DNA of 11,351 nucleotides from Alphaproteobacteria bacterium MarineAlpha10_Bin3 (GTDB lineage Bacteria; Pseudomonadota; Alphaproteobacteria; UBA8366; GCA-2717185): NCBI GenBank assembly GCA_002937525.1, contig PTKA01000005.1, forward strand, positions 1-11,351, written 5' to 3'. A program made the position numbers and the translations under genes. Below the pieces are notes generated by a model. It made no database searches. It was not told the DNA's origin and saw only the letters and a list, made by a program, of their open reading frames with translations. Below, piece by piece: positions 1-6,346 of this stretch; the first letter of the stretch is position 1; the number at the start of each line of letters is the position of its first letter.

Positions 1-72
1 GTGCCTCTTCGTCGGCATTCTGACCTCCCATTCTGGCTCCAGATCATGAGATTACATCTGGACCCGTTCTAG

Positions 73-300
73 GGGGTCAGGTCAGTCGGTCTGCGGCCGG
101 GAGAGAAGCTCCACGAAGAGCTACTCACCCCGAGCGACGAGTTGGTGCAGCTGGAGAACGAGCGCATGTTTGAAGTGAGGGGGCCGATGCTCGATCGCGA
201 CAGGTTCATCGAGGAACTCGGGGTCCTGCGGGCGCTCAAGGATCGGCGCGATGCGAACGGGTGTCTCGAGCAGCTTCGCCGCATGACGTACATCGGCTGA
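73..300 (+). pseudogene. 3' remnant of a polysaccharide-biosynthesis nucleotide-sugar epimerase/dehydratase gene
   Basis: The frame ending in TGA at 298-300 encodes about 75 residues that begin with GLRPGEKLHEELLTPSDE, followed by ENERMFEVRGP. This is the characteristic C-terminal region of CapD/FnlA-type NAD-dependent UDP-sugar epimerases and 4,6-dehydratases, which act in capsule or O-antigen precursor synthesis. An in-frame TAG at 70-72 cuts it off. The bases before that (1-69) do not encode the preceding part of the family in this frame. The NAD-binding Rossmann fold and the catalytic YxxxK are therefore absent. It is a gene fragment left by deletion or recombination, or the product of a misjoin at the contig start. 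The family call rests on the RPGEKL motif and is fairly secure. Whether the rest lies elsewhere in the genome cannot be seen. Confidence 0.6.
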
Positions 301-376
301 AGGGAGCCGACTGCGTCCGCCGATCGTTTCGGGTTGAAGCAGTACCCGCTGTAGCGCGGTGTCCGGCCGCTCCGGG

Positions 377-1579
377 TCAGGCTTCCGCGGCCCTTCTCGT
401 CCCCATCTTCAAAAACTGCCCCACTACCCGATGCCCACTCAACTCATCCAACAACGGCCGATGCCAATCAAAATCCGCCCTATTCCGAATCAAATCCATC
501 AGCGACTCCATCCCCCCAATCCACATGAGCGCCGCGAGCTTGGCGTCGGAGATGGTGTCGAAGGCCTCTCGAAGCTGCTGCCCGGCCTGGAGCTCCGGTT
601 CGAGCAAGCCGCGCCAGGCGGTTTCGTACGAGGAGAGCGCCGCCGCGGACAGATCATCACGCCGCAAAGCGGCATCGAGCGTCGCTGCTGCCTCCCGCGC
701 CCCGAGCATGCTGTAGTAGATACCCCCATTGCTCGTCGTCTTCACCTGGCCCGCTGCCTCGCCGACAACCAGAACCCGATCGTCGTGGGTGCGTCCGGGC
801 GCCCCCACCGGGATCGGGCTCAATCGCACGCGGGCGTCGGACAGATCCAGCCGATGGGCGAGGTGCTCGGACGCCAGAATCGCGTCCAGATGCTGGCGCG
901 CCTTGCCGGACGTCGTCAGTCCGATCTTGGCCCACCCTTGGTCGAGCGGCACCGCCCAGCCGAACGAGCCCGGCGCCCACTTGCTACCGACGTAGACCTC
1001 GGTCTGGTGAAGATCTTTGGCCCGGCATAGCAGCTGGACCCCCTGAACGAACTCGCGCGGCCCGTCCATGTCGAACGAGCGCAGGATCGCCAGGTGGTAG
1101 CCGACGGCGAGAACGATGGCGCGGCCGCGAAACGTTTCCGTGCGCTTGTCGGTGACGCCGTCGACCTCGACGCCGTGAGGGCTGCGGCTTCCCCCCGCGA
1201 CCCGCACTCCGGTGCGCAACTCGGCGCCGGCTTGCTCAGCGCGTTCGGCGAGCGCCGCGTCGAACTCGAAGCGGCGTACGATGTGGGCCAACGGTCGACC
1301 GCCTTCGAAGGTGACCTCGCGCCGATAAGGCCCGCGAAAAACCACGTCCGAAATCGTGTTGACTACCAACCCACGCGGCAGATCAAAAACTTCGAACGCT
1401 TCCTCGCCAATAATCCCGGTGCAGTTGGCGCAAGCCCCCGGCCTGTGGTCACGCTCGAGAAGCAGAATCCGGTGCCCCCGCCCCGCCAGATGTTCGGCGC
1501 AGAGGCTCCCGGCCGGGCCGGCGCCGACGACGATTACATCCCATTCGGGATCGGTTGCAAGGCTGCGATTGCTGCTCAC
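377..1579 (-). CDS. Geranylgeranyl reductase family FAD-dependent oxidoreductase
   Basis: This is a flavoprotein of the geranylgeranyl reductase family, which reduces double bonds of isoprenoid chains on lipids, quinones or pigments; the actual substrate is not evident. The N-terminus (about residues 14-24) has the FAD-binding Rossmann pattern DVIVVGAGPAG, and the strand ending in LLLER supplies the ribose-binding Glu near residue 42. A second FAD motif, VLVVGEAAG, is followed by a Gly-rich TTSNGGIYY stretch, as is usual in this family. I chose the GTG start at 1579 because GGAG lies 7 nt upstream and the 400-residue product matches the family length. An ATG at 1729 would add 50 residues of non-family sequence. 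There are no membrane segments. The gene stands alone, facing away from the PilB-like reading frame, so context gives no pathway. Confidence 0.85.
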   Translation of the reverse strand: MSSNRSLATDPEWDVIVVGAGPAGSLCAEHLAGRGHRILLLERDHRPGACANCTGIIGEEAFEVFDLPRGLVVNTISDVVFRGPYRREVTFEGGRPLAHIVRRFEFDAALAERAEQAGAELRTGVRVAGGSRSPHGVEVDGVTDKRTETFRGRAIVLAVGYHLAILRSFDMDGPREFVQGVQLLCRAKDLHQTEVYVGSKWAPGSFGWAVPLDQGWAKIGLTTSGKARQHLDAILASEHLAHRLDLSDARVRLSPIPVGAPGRTHDDRVLVVGEAAGQVKTTSNGGIYYSMLGAREAAATLDAALRRDDLSAAALSSYETAWRGLLEPELQAGQQLREAFDTISDAKLAALMWIGGMESLMDLIRNRADFDWHRPLLDELSGHRVVGQFLKMGTRRAAEA

Positions 1580-1936
1580 GACAAGACTCCGTTGCCTCCA
1601 CGTTGGAGCGTCCAAACCTACAGAGCCATCTTGGCCCGACGCAAGCCAAGAGTCTAGTTTTGTCAAAGCAACGGCCTCCGTGCGTTTCGACGGCCACCGC
1701 ATCGAGCATCCATGCTCATTCACGCTCACTCCGCGCGACTCCCAATCACCCTTTCATTCATCTGATTAGTGCTTTACTCCAACACCCCCCAATCACTATC
1801 CTTTACACACCAGCCCAACGTATGCCGACGTGGGACGAAGAAGTGCGCGGCGGCGGGGAACCGCATGTGTCCCTGCGCCGCTCGCTCGCGGGAAGTGCTC
1901 CACCGAGCGCGCTTGCCGTATCGTTCCGCTCGGGCA
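1580..1936. other. Gene-poor interval between divergent genes
   Basis: I find no convincing gene in these 357 bases. The short open frames on both strands have no recognisable domains. The part from about 1735 to 1810 is visibly less GC-rich than its surroundings and holds two direct copies of CCCAATCAC (1741-1749 and 1788-1796), each followed within a few bases by CCTTT. It lies upstream of both the geranylgeranyl reductase-like gene (minus strand) and the PilB-like frame (plus strand), so regulatory sites are expected. I could not identify a promoter with a good -35 and -10 pair. Confidence 0.4.
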
Positions 1937-2329
1937 ATGCAGGATGGCGAGCAAGACCTAGTGGCCGATCAAGATCAGGGGAGGCAGTTGAGCGCCTCGG
2001 GCGCACAGGCCTCCGCCGGGACGATGGCTCCGGCACAGGGTGACGGTGGCGCTGCCTCCGGAGCCCCCGGTTCGGTCGCCCCACAGGAACCCGCCTAGGG
2101 AGAGGTCGTTACCGAGCAGACCGGTAGGGTTCCCGAGGGAGGGCCGGTCGCTGCCGACCGACGCCCCCAGCGCCGTCTCACCACGCGGCTTGGCCGCCTC
2201 CTCGTCGACAACGGGCTGATTTCCGAAGAAGCGCTCCACGACGCGCTCGAAGACCAGGCCGCCAGCGGCGAGCGTCTCGGCCACTATCTGGTCGAAAAGA
2301 AGCTCGTTCAGGAATCCGACCTCGTCCGC
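1937..2329 (+). pseudogene. N-terminal coding region of a PilB/GspE-type ATPase (MshEN domain), interrupted by an amber codon
   Basis: In the same frame as the following ORF, bases 2189-2329 encode RLGRLLVDNGLISEEAL and, after 20-odd residues, RLGHYLVEKKLV. These are the paired RLG-type motifs of MshEN domains, which bind cyclic di-GMP in type IV pilus and type II secretion ATPases. The domain therefore starts well before the first in-frame ATG at 2330. Between 2099 and 2189 there is no ATG, GTG or TTG. Further upstream an open Ala/Gly/Gln-rich stretch, possibly starting at ATG 1937, runs into TAG at 2096-2098. The low-complexity composition is the same on both sides of the TAG, so a single C-to-T change (CAG to TAG), real or a sequencing error, would explain it. 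As written, the gene has no clean start and is probably broken. Confidence 0.5.
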
Positions 2330-3868
2330 ATGCTCTCCGACCAGTATGGCGTGCCCGCTGCCGACATTGACAACCTGGAAGTGCTTTCCAGCATCCTGGA
2401 GCTGGTGCCGGCGGAGATGGCGCGCCGTTACCTGTTGGTGCCGGTGCAGGTCGACGAAAAAGTCCTCGAGGTGGCGATGGTCGACCCGACCGACGTCGTC
2501 GCCATGGACGACCTCAAGTTCGCCACCGGCTTGCGTATCCAGCCGATGGTCGCCGCGGAGCGCGCCGTGACGGAAGCCATCGAGCGCCTCTACGGCGCCC
2601 AGGACGACAACCAGATCTCGCAGATGATGAACGACCTCACCAGCGAGCTGAACTCTCCCGGTGAGCTCGAGATCGTCGACACCGACGAGAACATCGACCT
2701 CGAGTCGCTATCGGCGGCCTCGGGCGAGGCGCCGGAAAAATCCCTGGCCTGGGTTTCCGCCTGTTCGGGCAATGGCGATTGCATCGACGCCTGCCAGGAC
2801 GGGGTCAATCCGCGCTTCATGATCAAACTGGCCCGGCTGGCCCAGAACAAAAAGCGCGACATTCAGACCATCCGCGCCGACGGCAAGGCCCGCTTTCAGA
2901 AGATGGCGCGTTCGGTGCGGGTCATCTCCCGCCTGCAACTCACCACCGAGGAGCTTTTCCGCCTGACGCGCGCACCCCGGCAACTGGACAGCGAACCGGA
3001 TCCGAATGTCGTCTTCTATACCGGATGTAATGTCTTGAAAACGCCTCATATCGCCTTGTTATGTCTGGATGTCATGGACCGGATTGGCGCGCGCTATGCG
3101 GTGTTCGGCGGGCCGTCCAATTGCTGCGGCATCCTGCAAATGCGGGCCGGCGATGCGGCCAGTGCGGGCCGGCAGGGCGGGCGTACACTGGACCGATTTT
3201 TTGGCACCGGTGCCGATGAAGTCCTGTCCTGGTGCCCGACCTGCGACGTGCAGCTTGGCGAAGCCATGCTGCCGAGCCAGCCATCCAACGGCGCGTTCGG
3301 CATGACCATGTTTTCGGTCTATCTCGCCCGGAAACTGGATGCGCTGAAGGAACATTTCGTTCACCGGGTGGAAAAGCGGGTCGGGCTGCACGAACATAGC
3401 GGCACCAATGGCGTGACCGCGTCCGTTCGGACATTGTTGCGGGCGATTCCGGGGCTCGAATTCGTCGAACTGGATCAGCCGGCGGCCGGCTACGCCTGCA
3501 CCGCGCTGGCCGGCACGCCCGATTTCAAGCGTGATTTGCACGCCGAACAGCTTCGTGCCGCCGAGGCGGCGGGAGTGACGACGCTGGCCGGTATCTACCA
3601 TTCATGTCACCGCGATTTTTGCGCCCATGAGCGTGAATGGCCCTTCGAGGTGGTTAATTTCATGGAACTGATCGGCGAAGCCATGGGGCTCTATCGACCC
3701 GACCTCTTCAAGCGCCTGAAACTGATGCAGGATGTCGATGCGGTCATTGCCGAATGCGGCGACATGATCGAGCGCCACAAGCTCGACCGCGACGAGGTCC
3801 GCGACGTGATCCTGAACGACATGTTCGGTGAACAGACCTTGCCGCTCGACCGGTCGCTCATTTCGTAG
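2330..3868 (+). CDS. Fused ORF: PilB/GspE MshEN region joined to a CCG-type (HdrB/GlpC-like) Fe-S oxidoreductase
   Basis: Residues 1-135 from the ATG at 2330 continue a PilB/GspE N-terminal region (DQYGVPAADI, LELVPAEMARRYLLVPV, the acidic DTDENIDLESL linker). In PilB proteins this linker leads into the ATPase core. Here it stops after GEAP and at residue 136 (base 2735) becomes an unrelated Fe-S protein. That part has a C145-x5-C151-x3-C155 cluster motif followed by VNPRFM, then a CCG domain with C233, C265-C266-G and C302-x2-C305. A second, degenerate CCG-like half follows, including YHSCHRDFC. CCG domains bind Fe-S clusters in heterodisulfide-reductase B/D, GlpC and relatives, and pass electrons between thiols, quinones and flavins. 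No Walker motifs are present, so there is no pilus ATPase activity. Codon use changes at the join. The redox half belongs with the downstream genes; the fusion itself may be an artefact. Confidence 0.65.
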   Translation: MLSDQYGVPAADIDNLEVLSSILELVPAEMARRYLLVPVQVDEKVLEVAMVDPTDVVAMDDLKFATGLRIQPMVAAERAVTEAIERLYGAQDDNQISQMMNDLTSELNSPGELEIVDTDENIDLESLSAASGEAPEKSLAWVSACSGNGDCIDACQDGVNPRFMIKLARLAQNKKRDIQTIRADGKARFQKMARSVRVISRLQLTTEELFRLTRAPRQLDSEPDPNVVFYTGCNVLKTPHIALLCLDVMDRIGARYAVFGGPSNCCGILQMRAGDAASAGRQGGRTLDRFFGTGADEVLSWCPTCDVQLGEAMLPSQPSNGAFGMTMFSVYLARKLDALKEHFVHRVEKRVGLHEHSGTNGVTASVRTLLRAIPGLEFVELDQPAAGYACTALAGTPDFKRDLHAEQLRAAEAAGVTTLAGIYHSCHRDFCAHEREWPFEVVNFMELIGEAMGLYRPDLFKRLKLMQDVDAVIAECGDMIERHKLDRDEVRDVILNDMFGEQTLPLDRSLIS

Positions 3869-3905
3869 CGCTGGCCGTATCGTTTCCTCGCATGATAGGC
3901 TTGGC

Positions 3906-3951
3906 GCGAACCATTAAGGACGCAAATGCCGCGAACCGTAAGGACGCAAAT
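3906..3951 (+). repeat. Tandem imperfect repeat that duplicates a ribosome-binding site
   Basis: Two direct copies with a 25-base period, 3906-3927 (22 nt) and 3931-3951 (21 nt), share GCGAACC at their left end and TAAGGACGCAAAT at their right end. They differ only by AT versus G in the middle. Each carries an AAGGA Shine-Dalgarno-like core. The upstream copy is followed by an out-of-frame ATG at 3926, and the downstream copy by the selenoprotein-candidate ATG at 3955. Confidence 0.75.
3940..3944 (+). promoter_or_regulatory. Ribosome binding site that decides the start at 3955
   Basis: AAGGA lies 10 nt before ATG 3955. It supports initiation upstream of the in-frame TGA rather than at the later GTG 4021, which would lack the active-site motif. 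Confidence 0.5.
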
Positions 3952-3954
3952 TCA

Positions 3955-4602
3955 ATGGCGCAGACCGTTACCCTGGAAGTCTTCACCGACTACGTTTGAC
4001 CGTGGTGTTACATCAGTACCGTGCGTATTGAAAAACTGAAACAGAATTTCGACATCGAAGTGAAGCTGGTGCATTTCCCGCTGCATCCCGACACCCCCGA
4101 TGAAGGCCGTTCGCTGGAAGATCTGTTCGCTGGCCGGGGCATGGATTTGAAGGCGAGCTATGCGCGCATGAAGGCGCTGATGGACGCCGCAGGCCTGCCT
4201 TATGGCGAACGTTCGCACACCTATAACAGCCGCCTGGCGCAGGAACTGGGCAAATGGGCCGATACCGTGGATGGCGGCGAGGCGCTGCACGATGCGCTGT
4301 ACCGGGGCTATTTCGTCGACCGGCGCAATATCGGCGATGTCGATGAACTTCTGACGATCGTTGAAGCCGTCGGGCTGCCGGTGGATGACGCGCGCAATGT
4401 GCTGGAAACCCGCAGCTTCAAGGATGCGGTCGATGCGGATTGGGCCAAATCGCATCAATATGGCGTCACCGGCGTGCCGACCTTCGTTGCCGGCGGGCGC
4501 GGCGTGGTCGGCGCGCAGCCCTATGGAGCGATTGCCGATCTATTGACCCAGGCCGGCGCGCTTCAGGCGACGCTCAGCAGTCCCGCCGGCGAGGACGAAT
4601 AG
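3955..4602 (+). CDS. Probable selenoprotein: DsbA/FrnE-family thiol oxidoreductase with a U-P-W-C active site (TGA read through at 3997-3999)
   Basis: Read from ATG 3955 with TGA as selenocysteine, the gene gives 215 residues, the usual size of FrnE-like DsbA-family proteins. The N-terminus has the beta strand LEVFTDYV and then U15-P16-W17-C18-Y, exactly where homologues carry CPWCY. C18 is the only cysteine. The helical insertion follows, and GVPTFV near residues 174-178 supplies the cis-proline loop (P175) that faces the active site in thioredoxin folds. There is no signal peptide, so a cytoplasmic role in thiol-disulfide exchange is likely; the substrate is unknown. The open frame continues without a break on both sides of the TGA, and a SECIS-like hairpin follows it. 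The gene starts 86 nt after the Fe-S oxidoreductase and overlaps the convergent hydrolase gene by 40 nt. The alternatives are a nonsense mutation or a sequencing error at a Cys codon. A start at GTG 4021 would give a 193-residue protein with no catalytic motif, which I consider wrong. Confidence 0.82.
4013..4031 (+). promoter_or_regulatory. Candidate bacterial SECIS element within the coding sequence
   Basis: The bases 4013-4019 pair with 4025-4031 in a 7-bp stem (one G-U pair), leaving the loop CGUGC at 4020-4024. The loop begins 21 nt after the TGA and has G at its second position. Both fit the published general model of bacterial SECIS elements: a G among the first two loop bases, and a distance of roughly 16-37 nt from UGA to loop. 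This would recruit SelB with Sec-tRNA to the TGA. The fold was worked out by eye and has no energy calculation behind it. Confidence 0.6.
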
Positions 4603-6098
4603 CCGGTCAAGGTGCGTTCGGCGTGATGCATCCGCCAGCTTAGCATCTTCTGCGCATAGTTCAGGATTTCCGCGGCATATTCCGGGTCGCCGGTCAGGTC
4701 GCGAAACTGGTTCGGGTCGGCTTGCAGATCGAAGAACAGCGGCGGCAGCGCGTCGAAATGGACGTATTTGAACCGCGCGTCGCGGATGATCGACAGGCCG
4801 CACTGGTCGATGGTCAAGCCAAGCGGCGGCGGCGTGCCGGCGGCTTCGTAATAGGGCCGGAAATCATATTCGTAATGGGCTTGCGCGCGCCAGTCCGCCG
4901 GCGTTTTACCGTCCAGGAAGGGGCGCAGCGATGCGCCATCGCAGACCCTGGGGACCGGCGCGCCGAGCCATTCCAGGATCGTTGGCATGACATCGACCGA
5001 TTCGGCGAATGAATCGACAATGCCGCCATGCGTGCCGGGCGCGCCGGGGTCGCGGATGACTAGCGGAATGTGAAAGGATTCGTCGAAATATCCCTGTTTA
5101 CCGAGCAGATAATGGTCGCCCAGCTGTTCGCCGTGGTCGGAAGTGAAAACGATCAGCGTGTTGTCGTACTGGCCGCTTTCCTTCAGGTAGGCGACGATGC
5201 GGCCGAGATGCTCGTCGATTTCCGAGATCAAACCGTAATACGCCGCCCGCATGCGCCGCACCGCGGCTTCGTCCATGTTGCGGCCCAGCCCGGCGCCGTC
5301 GCGGAAGAACTTGGCTTGCTCGACATGGCCAAGCTGATAGGCCAGCAACGGGTGCTGGGCGGCTTCCGCTTCGGGGGTCGCGGCGCGGACCGGCGGCGGG
5401 ACTTCGTCGGGATCGTACAGCGCGTTATAGGGGCTGGGGGCAATGAAAGGGGGATGCGGGCGGTAATATCCCAGATGCAGGAACCAGGGCTGGGCGCCCG
5501 CGCCGCGCAGATAAGCCAGCCCATGTTCGGTCGCCCAGCTGGTATCGGAATGCGCGCTATCGATGCGCGACGCCGCCAGCGTTGCGCCAGGGCCGGCCGG
5601 GTTCGGTTCGGCCGGAAGCCAGATATCGTTCGGGTCGGCCGGCACATCGACCTCGCGCGCCCGCAACCAGTCGAAATAGGGCCGCCGTGCGGGATCGAGC
5701 CGGGCAATCGGCGTCCAGCCCGCCATCAGTTCGCCGAGCGCGCTGAATCGGGGATCGGCCGGGCTGGTCGTCCGGGGGTCCGGCGTGGTGGTGGTGTAAC
5801 CGATAAAGGCCGGGTCGTATCCCGCCTGGCGCAGCGCGTGGGCCAGATTGCCGTGCCGCGCATCGAGCGGCACGCCATTCTGCGTCGCCCGGTGGTTCAT
5901 CATATACAGGCCGGTCAGCAGCGACGCGCGCGCCGGGCCGCACGGGACGCACTGCGTATAGGCGTTGCGAAAAGTAACCCCGTCCCGGCACAGCGCATCC
6001 AGATGGGGCGTGCGCACGCACGGATGACCCAGGTACGAAACCGTATCGCCGCGCCACTGATCGACGACGATAAGCAGAACGTTTTTAGCCTCGGCCAT
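4563..6098 (-). CDS. Phosphonate monoester hydrolase (alkaline phosphatase/sulfatase superfamily)
   Basis: The 511-residue protein matches, over its whole length as I recall it, the phosphonate monoester/phosphodiester hydrolases of Rhizobium and Burkholderia (PMH, PehA). These hydrolyse phosphonate monoesters and, promiscuously, phosphodiesters and sulfate esters. D13 (VVDQWRGD) is an expected metal ligand. C53 in CVPCGPARASLLTG fits the C-x-P-x-R motif, in which the cysteine is converted to the formylglycine nucleophile. The position usually held by Ser is Ala56. The family signatures YMMNHRA, GYTTTTPDPRTTSP and LGYYRPHPPF follow, and D321-H322 in TSDHGEQLGDH completes the metal site. The ATG at 6098 has GGGAG 8 nt upstream. 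No signal peptide is seen, so it is probably cytoplasmic. It is convergent with the DsbA-like gene. No formylglycine-generating enzyme is in the window. Confidence 0.92.
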   Translation of the reverse strand: MAEAKNVLLIVVDQWRGDTVSYLGHPCVRTPHLDALCRDGVTFRNAYTQCVPCGPARASLLTGLYMMNHRATQNGVPLDARHGNLAHALRQAGYDPAFIGYTTTTPDPRTTSPADPRFSALGELMAGWTPIARLDPARRPYFDWLRAREVDVPADPNDIWLPAEPNPAGPGATLAASRIDSAHSDTSWATEHGLAYLRGAGAQPWFLHLGYYRPHPPFIAPSPYNALYDPDEVPPPVRAATPEAEAAQHPLLAYQLGHVEQAKFFRDGAGLGRNMDEAAVRRMRAAYYGLISEIDEHLGRIVAYLKESGQYDNTLIVFTSDHGEQLGDHYLLGKQGYFDESFHIPLVIRDPGAPGTHGGIVDSFAESVDVMPTILEWLGAPVPRVCDGASLRPFLDGKTPADWRAQAHYEYDFRPYYEAAGTPPPLGLTIDQCGLSIIRDARFKYVHFDALPPLFFDLQADPNQFRDLTGDPEYAAEILNYAQKMLSWRMHHAERTLTGYSSSPAGLLSVA

Positions 6099-6116
6099 GG
6101 CGCGCGCTCCCGATTG

Positions 6117-6149
6117 TCCGCCAACGTTATAGTTCCGCCAACCTTATAG
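6117..6149 (-). repeat. 17-bp-period direct repeat upstream of the phosphonate monoester hydrolase gene
   Basis: Two 16-nt copies (6117-6132 and 6134-6149) differ at one base. On the coding strand of the hydrolase each reads CTATAA, one variable base, then GTTGGCGGA. They end 19 bp before its ATG. They could be an operator or a promoter duplication with TATAA cores; nothing else in the sequence decides this. Confidence 0.6.
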
Positions 6150-6184
6150 CCGGTTCGCGCGGTGCTTTGGAACGATCCTATTGT

Positions 6185-6212
6185 TTGATTGTGATTGGCG
6201 CCGGAATACCCT
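6185..6212 (+). promoter_or_regulatory. Possible promoter of tRNA-Pro
   Basis: TTGATT (6185-6190) and TACCCT (6207-6212) are separated by 16 nt. They would place the transcription start about 8 nt before the tRNA. The match to the -10 consensus is weak. Confidence 0.25.
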
Positions 6213-6227
6213 AATTTCGCCGCCAGC

Positions 6228-6304
6228 CGGGGTGTAGCTCAGTCTGGTAGAGTGCCTGCTTTGGGAGCAGGAAGCCGCAGGTTCGAATCCTGCCTCCCCG
6301 ACCA
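6228..6304 (+). tRNA. tRNA-Pro (anticodon TGG)
   Basis: The sequence folds into a standard 77-nt cloverleaf with the 3' CCA encoded (6302-6304). The anticodon stem is CCTGC/GCAGG with the loop TTTGGGA, placing TGG at 6262-6264, which reads proline CCN codons. The T arm is GCAGG-TTCGAAT-CCTGC. The acceptor stem pairs except for a U-U opposition at the sixth pair (6233 with 6295), where many relatives have U-A. Confidence 0.95.
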
Positions 6305-6346
6305 GTGAAATATGCTTCCCCATTGAAGCCAAGGCGAGTGAGACAC

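Noticed and set aside
1638..1666. TTGACA on the minus strand (1666-1661) as the -35 box for the geranylgeranyl reductase-like gene
   Set aside because: At 16-18 nt spacing the sequence is GC-rich (TGCGTC region) with no -10 resemblance.
4001..4023. Hairpin immediately after the TGA as the SECIS element
   Set aside because: Its loop begins only 11 nt from the TGA and has no G in its first two bases. The hairpin at 4013-4031 fits the model better.
4021..4602. DsbA-like gene starting at GTG 4021 as a complete 193-residue protein
   Set aside because: It would lack the first beta strand and both active-site residues, while in-frame upstream sequence encodes exactly those with only the TGA between.
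5070..6149. Long plus-strand open frame (359 codons) opposite the hydrolase gene
   Set aside because: It lies antisense to a gene with strong family motifs, and its Arg/Gly/Ala-rich translation shows no domain. It arises from GC-rich codon structure on the other strand.
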